Part shown: positions 1 to 8,196 of the stretch, piece after piece | How the letters are laid out: each line of letters opens with the position of its first letter | Numbering within the stretch: the first letter of the stretch is position 1 | From: Bacillota bacterium | Lineage (GTDB): Bacteria > Bacillota > Clostridia > Christensenellales > Pumilibacteraceae | NCBI GenBank assembly: GCA_009780135.1 | Contig: WRAP01000003.1 | Location: forward strand, 1-64,000 | DNA length: 64,000 nucleotides | Direction: 5' to 3' | Notes under the pieces: generated by a model | The model's input: the letters and a program-made list of their open reading frames with translations, nothing else | The model's database searches: none | Told to the model about the DNA's origin: nothing | Program-made: the position numbers and the translations under genes

Positions 1-1
1 A

Positions 2-199
2 GCTAAAAAGAAAAACACTCCTGAGAACAAACAGCCTAAAGCTAAAGAAGAAAATAAAGTATCTAATACAAAAAAAGATGCAGAAACAATCCCTGAAGAA
101 GATGCAAGTATCGCTACTAGAGAAAATACTATGTCCGATACTCAAGAAGAAGCAACGCCTGATTCTAACGAAGAAGTAAATGCCTCAAAATCTAATTAA
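2..199 (+). CDS. C-terminal end of an unknown protein (partial)
   Basis: Only the last 65 codons of a gene entering from the left edge are present, open from the first base to TAA. The tail is hydrophilic and of low complexity: a Lys-rich part (KKK, KPKAKEE) followed by a Glu/Thr/Ser/Asp-rich end, with no hydrophobic segment and no domain I can recognise. Charged tails like this end many ribosomal, RNA-binding and DNA-binding proteins, so the family cannot be told. The next gene has its own promoter, so this is probably the end of a transcription unit, although no clear terminator follows. Confidence 0.6.
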   Translation, partial: AKKKNTPENKQPKAKEENKVSNTKKDAETIPEEDASIATRENTMSDTQEEATPDSNEEVNASKSN

Positions 200-361
200 G
201 TAATAGAAATAAATATACGCAATAATAGTTTTGCATAAAATAACTGTTGGGTAGATAAAGAGTAGGTGATATAGGGTATAATATTTAATGGGGTAAATAT
301 TATGACGATATTTATTTTTGAAACAATCTCAAGAAACTAATCAAAAATATAAAAAAACTGT

Positions 362-390
362 TTGACAATATAAAAATAAACTGATAAACT
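362..390 (+). promoter_or_regulatory. Sigma-A promoter of the foldase gene
   Basis: TTGACA (362-367), 17-base spacer, TAAACT (385-390). The predicted transcription start is near 397, giving a leader of about 285 nt before the gene at 681. Confidence 0.6.
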
Positions 391-395
391 TATAA

Positions 396-414
396 ATTGT
401 ACATATTGTACAAT
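396..414. promoter_or_regulatory. Perfect palindrome at the transcription start, putative operator
   Basis: ATTGTACA-TAT-TGTACAAT: two 8-base arms around a 3-base centre, a perfect inverted repeat. It begins at the predicted +1 of the promoter just upstream, where a dimeric repressor would block initiation. The regulator is unknown. Repeated GTAC cores are known from some GntR-family operators, but that link is only suggestive. Confidence 0.6.
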
Positions 415-680
415 AATTTGCTTTGCCAAACGGCTTTAAGGCTGGGTTATGACTTTAGGGTTATTGGAAGTATAAAAGTTACTTTACAAGGTTATTATCT
501 ATATGATTCTCAACTTTCCCATAGCTACACCTTAAAAGATATCTTTTTTGTCTAAAACCTTCATTTCTCATTGGATAATACTGCTAGAATTGTTTTATCA
601 AACGATTGTTTTTGGTCTAAAAGACATTATCATATAGCTTAGCTACCATTAGATTAAAAATAAGTTTTAAAGGAAAAATT

Positions 681-2495
681 ATGAAAAACATTAGAAGAAA
701 AATTATAACAATTATAATTGGGGTGATACTGGTTTTTGCTAGTTTTACTTCTCTTACAGCATGTAGCTTTTTTGAGGAAAATCAAGAAAGGGTAAATAGG
801 CAAGTTGTTGCTGTAGTTATGCCAGGCACTGAATACGAAGAAAATATTTACCATTGGCAACTTATTCAAAGATTAAATCAAATATTGCAAGGTCAGCAAA
901 TGACGCAACTGCCAACGGAAAGCCAAATGATTGTTATTATAGAAGATATGGTAGACCAAAGGCTTATAGCGATTGAACGCAATAGAATGTTTGCTAGAGG
1001 TGATCTTATTTTTAGAGGCGATCATAGAGATGCAGAAGGTAACCTTACCGGTAGACTTTATCACCCTATTACAGGTGAGCCGATTTGTGCTTTTACAGGG
1101 ACAGATACGGAATGTCCTGTGTGTCATGGTGACCCTGATAGAGTATACGGTTGCAATATTGACTTTACAGACATAAATCAAGTTAGAGAAGTTTTATTTA
1201 ATTCTATTAATGCGGAATTAGCTACAATAAGAAACAACATTTTATCTTCTCATGGCGAAGAACTTCCTATCGAAAATACACCAGGCGAATTACCTCAGCC
1301 GGAATTTCCTGTTAGAACACCAGAAGTGCCAGACCACTATGTGCCACAAACGGAATTATTTATTCCAGATAGGGCATACTGGCCGGGTGCTACTGGCGGT
1401 GCTGAACAGCGTAGCTTACAAACACAGGCTCTTAGACGACTTGTTAGTAGCTTTGAGCAAGCTGTAATAGATTTCCCTAGAGAGCACGATGAAGCTAGAC
1501 TTCAATCTGATAGAGATATGATAAATGAAAAATTTGCTAATAGAGATTATATTGGCTTGTATTTAGCACTTGTAGACACTTATATGATAGAGTTTATCGG
1601 TGGCGAGGATATAAAAAACCAAGTAAGAGATTCAATCCTACAAAGATATTTAGCAGATGCAGTTGAAGTAAGTAGAGAAGATGTTTACGAAAGATTTACA
1701 TTCGAGCAAAATACACAAAGAGTACAATGGACTAATAATCATCAAGCGTTTGCTAGTGCTGTTAGCGGTAATCAACGCATATTATTTAGACCAAATAATG
1801 ATTTTTTCTATGTAAAGCACATTTTATTACCGTTTACCGATGCTCAAACAGCAAGGCTTTCTAATTTTAGACAACGCCCTAATATTACTAGAGCTGATAT
1901 AGAGCAATTTAGAAGTCAATTAGTTGACGAAATTAGAGTACATCCTCGTAGAGAGGATGGTTTCCCAGACTTAAGAAATCCGCCTTTAACTGCTCAGGAA
2001 GTTCTAAATATTGTTAGAGCAGAGGTTAATCCACTTAGTGCTAACCCTAGATATGCCGACAGACGCTTTACAGACTTTATTTATATGTTTAACACCGACC
2101 CCGGTGCATTTACTCATCATCTAGGATATGCTATGCCTCATAATAGAGAGGCTGGTGGGCAATTTATGCCAGAGTTTGAGCAAGGTGGCTGGACGCTGGC
2201 AGAAGAATATCAAGTGGGTCAAGTTTTAACTAATTTTATTGTTACAGACTTTGGTGTGCATATTATGTTTTATGCTAGCAATCCTCCCGCTGGATATATG
2301 GCACACCTATCTTCTTTCCAAACAATAGCTGAAGAAAATACTTGGTTTGATGTTTTTTATAACGAAATTAGAGGGCAAAGGCAAGCAAGAGAATTTCAAG
2401 TTTGGGCAAACAATGTTATCCTAGAAGCTAGAATAAGAGGAGCTACAGAGGTTCAAGAAATATTCCCAAGAGCCTTTAGAGATTTAGTGGAATAG
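681..2495 (+). CDS. PrsA-like foldase lipoprotein (PpiC-type peptidyl-prolyl isomerase)
   Basis: Predicted extracytoplasmic chaperone/prolyl isomerase that helps secreted proteins fold outside the membrane. The 604-residue product begins with a basic and hydrophobic signal peptide ending in the lipobox LTAC, with lipidated Cys28. A SurA/PrsA-type N-domain follows (about residues 40-110, ending EDMVDQRLI). A PpiC-type domain lies at about 375-540, with the signature YVKHILLPF and a later FGVHIMF. At 600 residues it is about twice the size of PrsA. The excess includes an unusual insert with Cys136, 145, 148 and 158. The ATG has AAAGGA upstream. It lies alone behind a promoter with a palindrome at the start site. 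Family assignment is good; clients are unknown. Confidence 0.82.
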   Translation: MKNIRRKIITIIIGVILVFASFTSLTACSFFEENQERVNRQVVAVVMPGTEYEENIYHWQLIQRLNQILQGQQMTQLPTESQMIVIIEDMVDQRLIAIERNRMFARGDLIFRGDHRDAEGNLTGRLYHPITGEPICAFTGTDTECPVCHGDPDRVYGCNIDFTDINQVREVLFNSINAELATIRNNILSSHGEELPIENTPGELPQPEFPVRTPEVPDHYVPQTELFIPDRAYWPGATGGAEQRSLQTQALRRLVSSFEQAVIDFPREHDEARLQSDRDMINEKFANRDYIGLYLALVDTYMIEFIGGEDIKNQVRDSILQRYLADAVEVSREDVYERFTFEQNTQRVQWTNNHQAFASAVSGNQRILFRPNNDFFYVKHILLPFTDAQTARLSNFRQRPNITRADIEQFRSQLVDEIRVHPRREDGFPDLRNPPLTAQEVLNIVRAEVNPLSANPRYADRRFTDFIYMFNTDPGAFTHHLGYAMPHNREAGGQFMPEFEQGGWTLAEEYQVGQVLTNFIVTDFGVHIMFYASNPPAGYMAHLSSFQTIAEENTWFDVFYNEIRGQRQAREFQVWANNVILEARIRGATEVQEIFPRAFRDLVE

Positions 2496-2649
2496 TCTTT
2501 CAATGATTTTCTATTATGTACTTAAAACACCTCTTTTTGATTAAGTTTTATGTTGTTTAATTTATCGACATAACTTTGTTATGCTTGTTATTTAAAAGAA
2601 CAAAAGATTTTCTTTTATAAACAAATCTTATATATTTAGTGTATAACAC

Positions 2650-2686
2650 AAAATGTCGGATAAGCAAATCACTTATCCGACATTTT
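2650..2686. terminator. Bidirectional terminator hairpin
   Basis: Perfect 15-bp stem (AAAATGTCGGATAAG and its complement) with a 7-base loop, A-flanked on one side and T-flanked on the other. It closes the foldase gene. The stem word TGTCGGA recurs in the terminator at 28304-28340. Confidence 0.85.
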
Positions 2687-2697
2687 GTTTATTAAGT

Positions 2698-2726
2698 TTG
2701 TAAAAATAGATTGTGAGTGGTATACT
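2698..2726 (+). promoter_or_regulatory. Promoter predicting a leaderless or near-leaderless mRNA
   Basis: TTGTAA (2698-2703), 17 bases, TATACT (2721-2726). The ATG at 2735 lies 8 bases after the -10 box, so transcription should start at or within two bases of the start codon. No Shine-Dalgarno sequence is present. Confidence 0.6.
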
Positions 2727-2734
2727 ATTTAAAT

Positions 2735-4114
2735 ATGTCGCAAGCAGAAGCGAAAGAAGAAAAAATAGATACTAAAGGAAAATCGTTGCAACTTTCGGCT
2801 AAAGAGGTTGTTAAGAAGTATAAGCTTACCTTAGTGGCAACTTTTTTTAGTGTGCTAACTTTTGGTATAGCGATTAATTTAGTGCCAATTATGTTTGTAC
2901 CTCTTAGTGAAGAGGTTTTTTATGGAGTTCTTAACTTAGGTCATCTTTCGCTACTTATAGGAATCTCATTTGTGGCACAAATGATTATTTTAACAAGTTG
3001 CTCTAAATTGCCTGATAAGTTTGGACTTAGACCGATTTTAATTATAACAGCTTCATTAACTGTGGTTGGTTTTTTGCTTATGTTTTTTGCTCCTGTGTTT
3101 TTTGGCGAAAGACTCATATTAGTAGGACTGATTATAGCGGTTATAGTTTATGGTGTGTCGGCAGGTTTTATGGCAACGCTACTTAATCCCGTTATCAATA
3201 ATCTGCCGTTTAGAAATAAAGAAAAAACGCTAACACTTTTTCATACAGCGTTTGCAGTGGGGCTTATAATTTCGATTTTAGGAATAACTTTAGGCATTTT
3301 CTTTTTACCTTATGTTAATTGGAATTTTATTCCGCTTATGGCTAGTATTATTCCACTGACGGCAGGAATTTTATGGCTCAAAGCACCGATTATTCAAAAG
3401 CAAAAAGGGGAGGAAGTTAACAAAGATATTTCTGTAGAACAGTTGTCTTTAGATAATTTTAATATTACAGAAAAATCAAATTCTAATAGAAAATCTCTTA
3501 TGTTTGTTTTGCTTGCTTGTATGATGCTTGCGATGGCAACAGAGGCGATTGTATCTAAAGGGGCATCTACTTATGTGGATATGGGATTAGGTGTTCCTAA
3601 ATTGCTTGGCGATATTTTGGGTCCTGTTATGTTTGCTGTTATGTTAGGTGCCGGTAGACTTATTTATGGGCTGTGGGGCGAAAATCGCAATATGCATAAA
3701 TTTATGATTTTTGGAAGTTTATTATGTTTTATTTTATATTTAGTAGCAGTATTTACACCTAATGCGTGGATAGGTGTTGTGGCACTAGCGTTGTGTGGTT
3801 TAGGTAGTAGTATAATCATACCGAGTATGCTGGCTAAAACAGGAAAACGCTTTAAGGACAAAGGAGTTAAGGTTTTTGTGTGGATGAGTGCTGCTGGTAA
3901 AATCGGAGCAGCTGGAGGTCCAGCGTTATTTGGTTTATTAGGTTATATTTTAGGTAGTTTATTAAGCGATATGGCATCTAGTTTAGGAATGACCTATGCG
4001 GAATTGGGACTTAGAGTAGGATTACTTATTTGTTCTATATTTCCGCTAGTTAGCTTTATAATGCAGATAGTGTTTAAGCAAAAAATTAAGATAAGAATAG
4101 AAGAAAAGATTTAA
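2735..4114 (+). CDS. Major facilitator superfamily transporter
   Basis: An integral membrane transporter of the MFS type; substrate not predictable. The 459 residues form about 12 hydrophobic segments in two halves of six, split by a charged cytoplasmic loop near residues 220-250 (QKQKGEEVNKD). The loop after segment 2 carries PDKFGLRPI, which resembles the family's motif A (GxLaDrxGrrp). I chose ATG 2735 over the GTG at 2717: the GTG overlaps the -10 box, and the ATG sits where transcription should begin. The gene stands alone between a terminator upstream and an HTH gene downstream. Confidence 0.85.
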   Translation: MSQAEAKEEKIDTKGKSLQLSAKEVVKKYKLTLVATFFSVLTFGIAINLVPIMFVPLSEEVFYGVLNLGHLSLLIGISFVAQMIILTSCSKLPDKFGLRPILIITASLTVVGFLLMFFAPVFFGERLILVGLIIAVIVYGVSAGFMATLLNPVINNLPFRNKEKTLTLFHTAFAVGLIISILGITLGIFFLPYVNWNFIPLMASIIPLTAGILWLKAPIIQKQKGEEVNKDISVEQLSLDNFNITEKSNSNRKSLMFVLLACMMLAMATEAIVSKGASTYVDMGLGVPKLLGDILGPVMFAVMLGAGRLIYGLWGENRNMHKFMIFGSLLCFILYLVAVFTPNAWIGVVALALCGLGSSIIIPSMLAKTGKRFKDKGVKVFVWMSAAGKIGAAGGPALFGLLGYILGSLLSDMASSLGMTYAELGLRVGLLICSIFPLVSFIMQIVFKQKIKIRIEEKI

Positions 4115-4335
4115 AACTAGTATGAAATATTAGGATTCTTAGTTTTTTGTGAGGGAAAGATGTAAATTAGCCAGCTTTGCATATAGAAATTATCACAAAT
4201 TGTGAAAATAAAGTGAGTAAAAATCAAATTGAGGACACGTAGCTGTCATTAAATATGTGATAATATGTATAAGTAAACTTTGCTCGCAAGATATTATATT
4301 TTAGACGAGTTGTAGTAGAGGAGATTTGTATATAT

Positions 4336-4818
4336 ATGAAGCATTGGATAAGCACAATTTTTTATCTAAATAATAAACTTAATAAATTACTTGATGCGTT
4401 GTCGCAAGAGTTAGAAAGCTATGCTGTAAATTTAACTATTGACACCTTTAGAGTTTTTGATTTGATAATGAAGATAGAAGATAAAAAACGACGAATATGT
4501 AATTTTAAGGTTTTGGGAGATTTGATTAAAAGTAAGTTAAATATTAGTCAAAAGGAAATTGTAAATCGATATATAGTTAAGGGAGATTCTTTCGAGCAAA
4601 TAGCTTACGGTAGCGGTGTTTCAAAATCTACTACTAATAGACGATTTAAGGAGGCAATAAATATTGCTATAGCCACTGCGATTAGTTTAGGATATAATGA
4701 GGACAAGCTGACAAAGGAATATTGTGATATTATGCTTATTACAAAGATTTTTCGAAATTTTATGGAAAATGGAGTAGGGAAAGTAAGTAAAGAGAGAGAA
4801 GTAAGCGAAGCAGTGTAA
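4336..4818 (+). CDS. Small sigma-region-4-like/HTH DNA-binding protein
   Basis: 160 residues. The centre (about 75-115) reads like a sigma-factor region 4 or ArpU/phage-type regulator: NISQKEIVNRYI, then DSFEQIA, then GVSKSTTNRRF as the recognition helix. No sigma region 2 is visible, so this is probably not a complete sigma factor. The start has GAGGAGAT 9 bases upstream. It lies about 1 kb upstream of the phage head genes in the same orientation, but an opposed SH3 gene lies between. A role in controlling the phage block is therefore possible but unsupported. Specific function unknown. Confidence 0.65.
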   Translation: MKHWISTIFYLNNKLNKLLDALSQELESYAVNLTIDTFRVFDLIMKIEDKKRRICNFKVLGDLIKSKLNISQKEIVNRYIVKGDSFEQIAYGSGVSKSTTNRRFKEAINIAIATAISLGYNEDKLTKEYCDIMLITKIFRNFMENGVGKVSKEREVSEAV

Positions 4819-4819
4819 A

Positions 4820-4905
4820 TCAAATTACAAATTCTAATTTAGCTGTTGTTATAAAATATTAAATAAATCACTATTTGTAATTTGTACATTATAATTTGTA
4901 ATTTT
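4820..4905. repeat. Intergenic word-array inverted repeat (AATTACAAAT type)
   Basis: Left arm with TCAAATTACAAATT, right arm with TTTGTAATTTG twice, joined through AAATAAATCA. It fills the gap between two convergent genes. It belongs to the repeat class described in the findings. Confidence 0.55.
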
Positions 4906-4906
4906 A

Positions 4907-5707
4907 TTATAAACTTCTTGGTGTTTTTTTTGGATAGTCGTCCGACTTTGGCTTTTTGAATAAGATTAGCATTATGAGAACAGCAGGAATACTAAGAACG
5001 ATTATAAATATTACTGTGATATAAGGCGGAAAGGAAATTGTGCCTGGAGAGAATATGGGCGGAGGGTCTACATAAGTCATAACTTTTTGGATATTATTGT
5101 TAGGAATTGGGTTAGATATTGCGTTGGCAGAGTAAATGTAGCCAAAAGCTGTTTGATTATTAGGATTAGTAAATTTAACAAAATACCAACTTGTTGTTGT
5201 GTTAGTGCCCTCTGGACTGTTATCGGATAGAATGCCATAAAATGTAAGTGTTGAGTTGACGGGAGCCGAGCCGATTATAGTAGAAATAGAGTTTGGACGA
5301 GAGCGGATATTGATACTGGAAACATCGCCAACAGCTGTAGCTGTTAGAGTAGAAGTAGCAAAAGCAGTAACGGGCTTAAAATCTACCTTAGTAACTGCAT
5401 TTTTACGGATAAAGCCGTTTAAGTCGTAATAAATAACAGAATAAAATTCTCCATCTTCGCCAGTAACTTCAGCAAAGTAAGTCTGAGGCAATAAGACTTT
5501 TTCTACAAAAACATTATTTTCACGAGTATAAAGCATAACTGAAGAATGCTCAAACCATACAAAAGGCTGCTGAGGAACGACAGGAATTTGTTGACGGGCA
5601 AAAGCTGTGCGGGTATAAAGCGGTTGCATGGCAAAAATATTCATCAATAAAATGAAAGCAAAAAGTATTAGTAACTTATAAAAGGTTGTTAAGGCTTTTT
5701 TTTGCAT
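4907..5707 (-). CDS. Membrane-anchored SH3-domain protein
   Basis: A probable cell-surface protein that binds or senses peptidoglycan. The 266-residue product has an N-terminal signal/anchor (about 8-30). A bacterial SH3 fold follows in the middle (SINIRSRPN, then a hydrophobic core ending in AFGYIYS). A C-terminal transmembrane helix (about 223-250) ends in a short basic tail, KKPKSDD. The open frame extends to 5734, but those nine extra codons lie inside a REP element, so ATG 5707 is the better start. It is transcribed away from the phage genes and convergent with 4336-4818. Ligand unknown. Confidence 0.7.
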   Translation of the reverse strand: MQKKALTTFYKLLILFAFILLMNIFAMQPLYTRTAFARQQIPVVPQQPFVWFEHSSVMLYTRENNVFVEKVLLPQTYFAEVTGEDGEFYSVIYYDLNGFIRKNAVTKVDFKPVTAFATSTLTATAVGDVSSINIRSRPNSISTIIGSAPVNSTLTFYGILSDNSPEGTNTTTSWYFVKFTNPNNQTAFGYIYSANAISNPIPNNNIQKVMTYVDPPPIFSPGTISFPPYITVIFIIVLSIPAVLIMLILFKKPKSDDYPKKTPRSL

Positions 5708-5722
5708 AAATGGTTTTTCTAA

Positions 5723-5750
5723 GGTGGGCGACAAAGTGTTGCCCCTACAG
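5723..5750 (-). repeat. REP element (GTAGGGGC family)
   Basis: Reads on the minus strand from GTAGGGGC, through a stem ACACTTTGT, to GCCC. It is the first of about two dozen copies in the window and overlaps the upstream end of the SH3 open frame. Confidence 0.75.
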
Positions 5751-5837
5751 TTGAGTGGTGGATGTATATTGTACTATATATATAATAAAAAACCGACAAG
5801 GATATTGACGATAAACATCGAAAAAAGAGGATAAGCT

Positions 5838-7286
5838 ATGTTAGCGAGTGAAAGAGAAGTAATAAAAAAAGTAAAGAGTTTGGAAAAAAGTATCAAACGG
5901 TATCGTGGCAAAAATAAATTGCTTTATTATAAACCGCATTTAAAGCAAGAGGCTTTTCATAAATGCCAAAAACGCAATAGATGGGTGTTTGGCGGAAACC
6001 GTAGCGGAAAAACAGAATGCGGAGCTGTCGAGGCTGTAATGCTTGCTAGAGGCAATCATCCGTATCGGGAAAATCGTGAAAATGTTTCGGGGTGGGTTGT
6101 ATCGCTATCGTTACAAGTACAACGAGATGTTGCTCAAAGTAAAATACTTGATTACATAAATCCTGATTGGATTGTAGATATTGCTATGCTACAGGGGAAA
6201 GCGAGTAATCCTAAAGGTGGTATAATTGATTTTATAACTATTAAAAATGTTTTTGGCGGAGTTAGTCGCATTGGCTTTAAGAGTTGCGAGGCAGGCAGAG
6301 AAAAATTTCAGGGGACAAGTTTGGATTTTGTATGGTTTGACGAAGAGCCACCTAAAGATATTTATGAGGAGTGTCGAATGCGTGTGCTTGATAAAAAAGG
6401 TGAAATTTTTGGCACGATGACGCCACTCCTTGGGCTTACTTTTATTTATAATCAAATTTATCTAAATGAAGCGGATGATGGTGAGATTTGGCACACAAGT
6501 ATGGAGTGGGCGGATAATCCGCATTTGTGTAAAAACGAAGTAACAAAGGTTAGCAATACTCTTAGCGAGAGTGAGTTAGCAACTAGACGGTACGGTAAGT
6601 TTTCGACTGCTAAGGGCTTGGTATATTATGAGTTTGATGAAAGCATAAATGTGATTGAGCCATTTATTATTCCGCACGATTGGTACGATATAATGAGCAT
6701 AGACCCAGGGTTAAATAATCCGCTGTCTTGTCATTGGTATGCGGTATCACCCGATGGGGTGGTGTATGTAATAGCAGAACATTACAAAGCGGGTAAAGAT
6801 GTGGATTGGCACAGCGAGCGGATTAAAAGTATTTGCAAAGGCTTAAGTTGGCATATAGGTATTGGCGGTAGATATGAGGCACTTATAGATAGTTCGGCAG
6901 GGGCAAAAACTTTGAGCAGTAATAAAAGCGTTGTGGAGTTGTTTTTTGATAAAGGAATAGCAGTAAATCCCCGAGTTAATAAGGATATTTTTATCGGAAT
7001 AGCAAGTGTAAAAAGTTATTTAAGCGGTGATGGATTTGGCACAAAGTTATATATTTTTAATACTTGTACGGAGTTGATTAAAGAAATAAAGGGTTATTTT
7101 TGGGCAAGTGGTGATACTCCAGTTAAAAAGGATGACCACGCATTGGATGAATTACGGTATTACATAATGAATGGACCGAAAAATAGGAGTGTGTCGATAG
7201 TAAAAAGTGATATAGCGTTAGATAAAGAGAGGTTATTGGCAAAGCGGAGGGCAAGGAGCAAAATGAGAAATTTCGAATTTATTTAG
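5838..7286 (+). CDS. terL: Phage terminase large subunit
   Basis: ATP-driven DNA-packaging motor and nuclease. The 482-residue protein has the ATPase Walker A loop GGNRSGKT (52-59) and a Walker B/catalytic pair WFDEEPP near 165-171. The RNase-H-like nuclease domain follows, with acidic residues in SIDPG (near 285), LIDSSAG (near 352) and DDHALDELRYY (near 433). Length is normal for TerL and both enzymatic centres look intact. The start has AGAGGA 7 bases upstream. It is the first gene of the head block. No intein or frameshift is seen. Confidence 0.92.
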   Translation: MLASEREVIKKVKSLEKSIKRYRGKNKLLYYKPHLKQEAFHKCQKRNRWVFGGNRSGKTECGAVEAVMLARGNHPYRENRENVSGWVVSLSLQVQRDVAQSKILDYINPDWIVDIAMLQGKASNPKGGIIDFITIKNVFGGVSRIGFKSCEAGREKFQGTSLDFVWFDEEPPKDIYEECRMRVLDKKGEIFGTMTPLLGLTFIYNQIYLNEADDGEIWHTSMEWADNPHLCKNEVTKVSNTLSESELATRRYGKFSTAKGLVYYEFDESINVIEPFIIPHDWYDIMSIDPGLNNPLSCHWYAVSPDGVVYVIAEHYKAGKDVDWHSERIKSICKGLSWHIGIGGRYEALIDSSAGAKTLSSNKSVVELFFDKGIAVNPRVNKDIFIGIASVKSYLSGDGFGTKLYIFNTCTELIKEIKGYFWASGDTPVKKDDHALDELRYYIMNGPKNRSVSIVKSDIALDKERLLAKRRARSKMRNFEFI

Positions 7287-7373
7287 AAATATTTAACGAT
7301 AATTAAAATCTGTTGAATTGTAGAGAGATTCACTGAACACCTGCACTTATTGAAAAATGTGTATTTTTTATTA

Positions 7374-7478
7374 GGCTCGGACGGCAGAGTGCCGCCCCTA
7401 CAATTCGGCGGTGTTTTATTTGCTGCTTATTTTTTCATTTTTGCTTTACTGTAGGGGCGGCACTCTGCCGTTCGAGCA
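7374..7478. repeat. Inverted pair of REP elements
   Basis: Minus-oriented copy at 7374-7402 and plus-oriented copy at 7450-7478, both with the GGCACTCTGCC inner stem. They are near-perfect complements, so the transcript between terL and the next gene could fold into one long hairpin. Confidence 0.8.
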
Positions 7479-7492
7479 TTAGATAAAATATT

Positions 7493-7852
7493 ATGGGAAA
7501 GGAGAATAAAATTCAAAATCAACAAATCGAAAATTTAGAACTTGACCAAAACGCAAAATTAAACGAGGCTCTTCTAAAACGGGCGATGGGATATTGGGTG
7601 GTGGACGAGGTGGAGGAGTTTGTTTACGATTACACAAAAAACGAAAACGGGGAGGTGGTGGGTTTTATTGAGGGTAATAAACGAATTGTAAAGAGTAAAA
7701 CAACAAAGCATTTTGTTCCGCCCGATTTGTCGGCAATCAAAATGTTGTTAGAGCAACAAAAAGACGACGGAGCGGATATGACCGAAGAGCAGTTAGTGGC
7801 AGAGCGGGATAGGTTGATTGGGATGTTGATTTCGATGAAGAAAGAGGAATAG
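7493..7852 (+). CDS. Terminase small subunit-like phage protein
   Basis: 119 residues. The middle (KRAMGYWVVDEVEEFVYDY, then KSKTTKHFVPPDLSAIKMLLE) matches the C-terminal part common in clostridial small terminases, where an ALGY segment is followed by a KxHxPPDxxA segment. The usual N-terminal DNA-binding HTH is not visible, so this may be a reduced TerS. Position after terL rather than before it is unusual. No Shine-Dalgarno site is evident and the start lies 15 bases after a REP pair. Acidic C-terminus. Function inferred from similarity and place only. Confidence 0.6.
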   Translation: MGKENKIQNQQIENLELDQNAKLNEALLKRAMGYWVVDEVEEFVYDYTKNENGEVVGFIEGNKRIVKSKTTKHFVPPDLSAIKMLLEQQKDDGADMTEEQLVAERDRLIGMLISMKKEE

Positions 7853-7893
7853 TTAATTAAAATTACAAATGTTGATTTATTTAATTAAGAAAT

Positions 7894-8107
7894 CGTAGGG
7901 ATGACCATTGGTCGTCCGTAATAATAACTATAGCAAGGTAATTAATTACAGTCGAATAGTATGGGCGGTTATCAACCGCCCGAGCATTATAAAAAGAAGT
8001 TCATTTTTTTATAAGGTGCGGGCGTTCATTGAACGCCCCTACGATTAGCGGATTATATTACAAAACTTTGTTTATAAAGTGTGGGCGACGAAGTGTCGCC
8101 CTTACAG
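7894..8107. repeat. Cluster of four REP elements
   Basis: Copies at 7894-7920 (GACCATTGGTC stem), 7960-7990 (GGTTATCAACC), 8016-8043 (GTTCATTGAAC, inverted) and 8080-8107 (GACGAAGTGTC, inverted). The outer GGGCG/CGCCC parts are shared and the inner stems differ but stay complementary. This is what fills the 344-base gap before the portal gene. Confidence 0.8.
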
Positions 8108-8124
8108 TTGAGTGGTTTTTGACA

Positions 8125-8182
8125 GTAAAAGAAATAAATCAATAATTTTCAATTCTCCACTCTCAATTCTCAATTATAAGAA
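8125..8182. repeat. Word-array half repeat (TCTCAATT type)
   Basis: AATAAATCAATAATTTT followed by repeats of the word TCAATTCTC. It resembles the right arm of the intergenic inverted repeats, but no left arm is seen. Confidence 0.45.
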
Positions 8183-8196
8183 AAGGAATAAAATTT

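Larger units (their letters stand above)
200..680. other. Long intergenic region
   Basis: No open frame of note. It holds a sigma-A promoter and a palindrome (listed separately) and then a leader of about 285 bases before the next start codon. In the leader I see a self-complementary AAAAGATATCTTTT near 535-550 and AT-rich sequence, but no riboswitch class I know. Confidence 0.6.
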
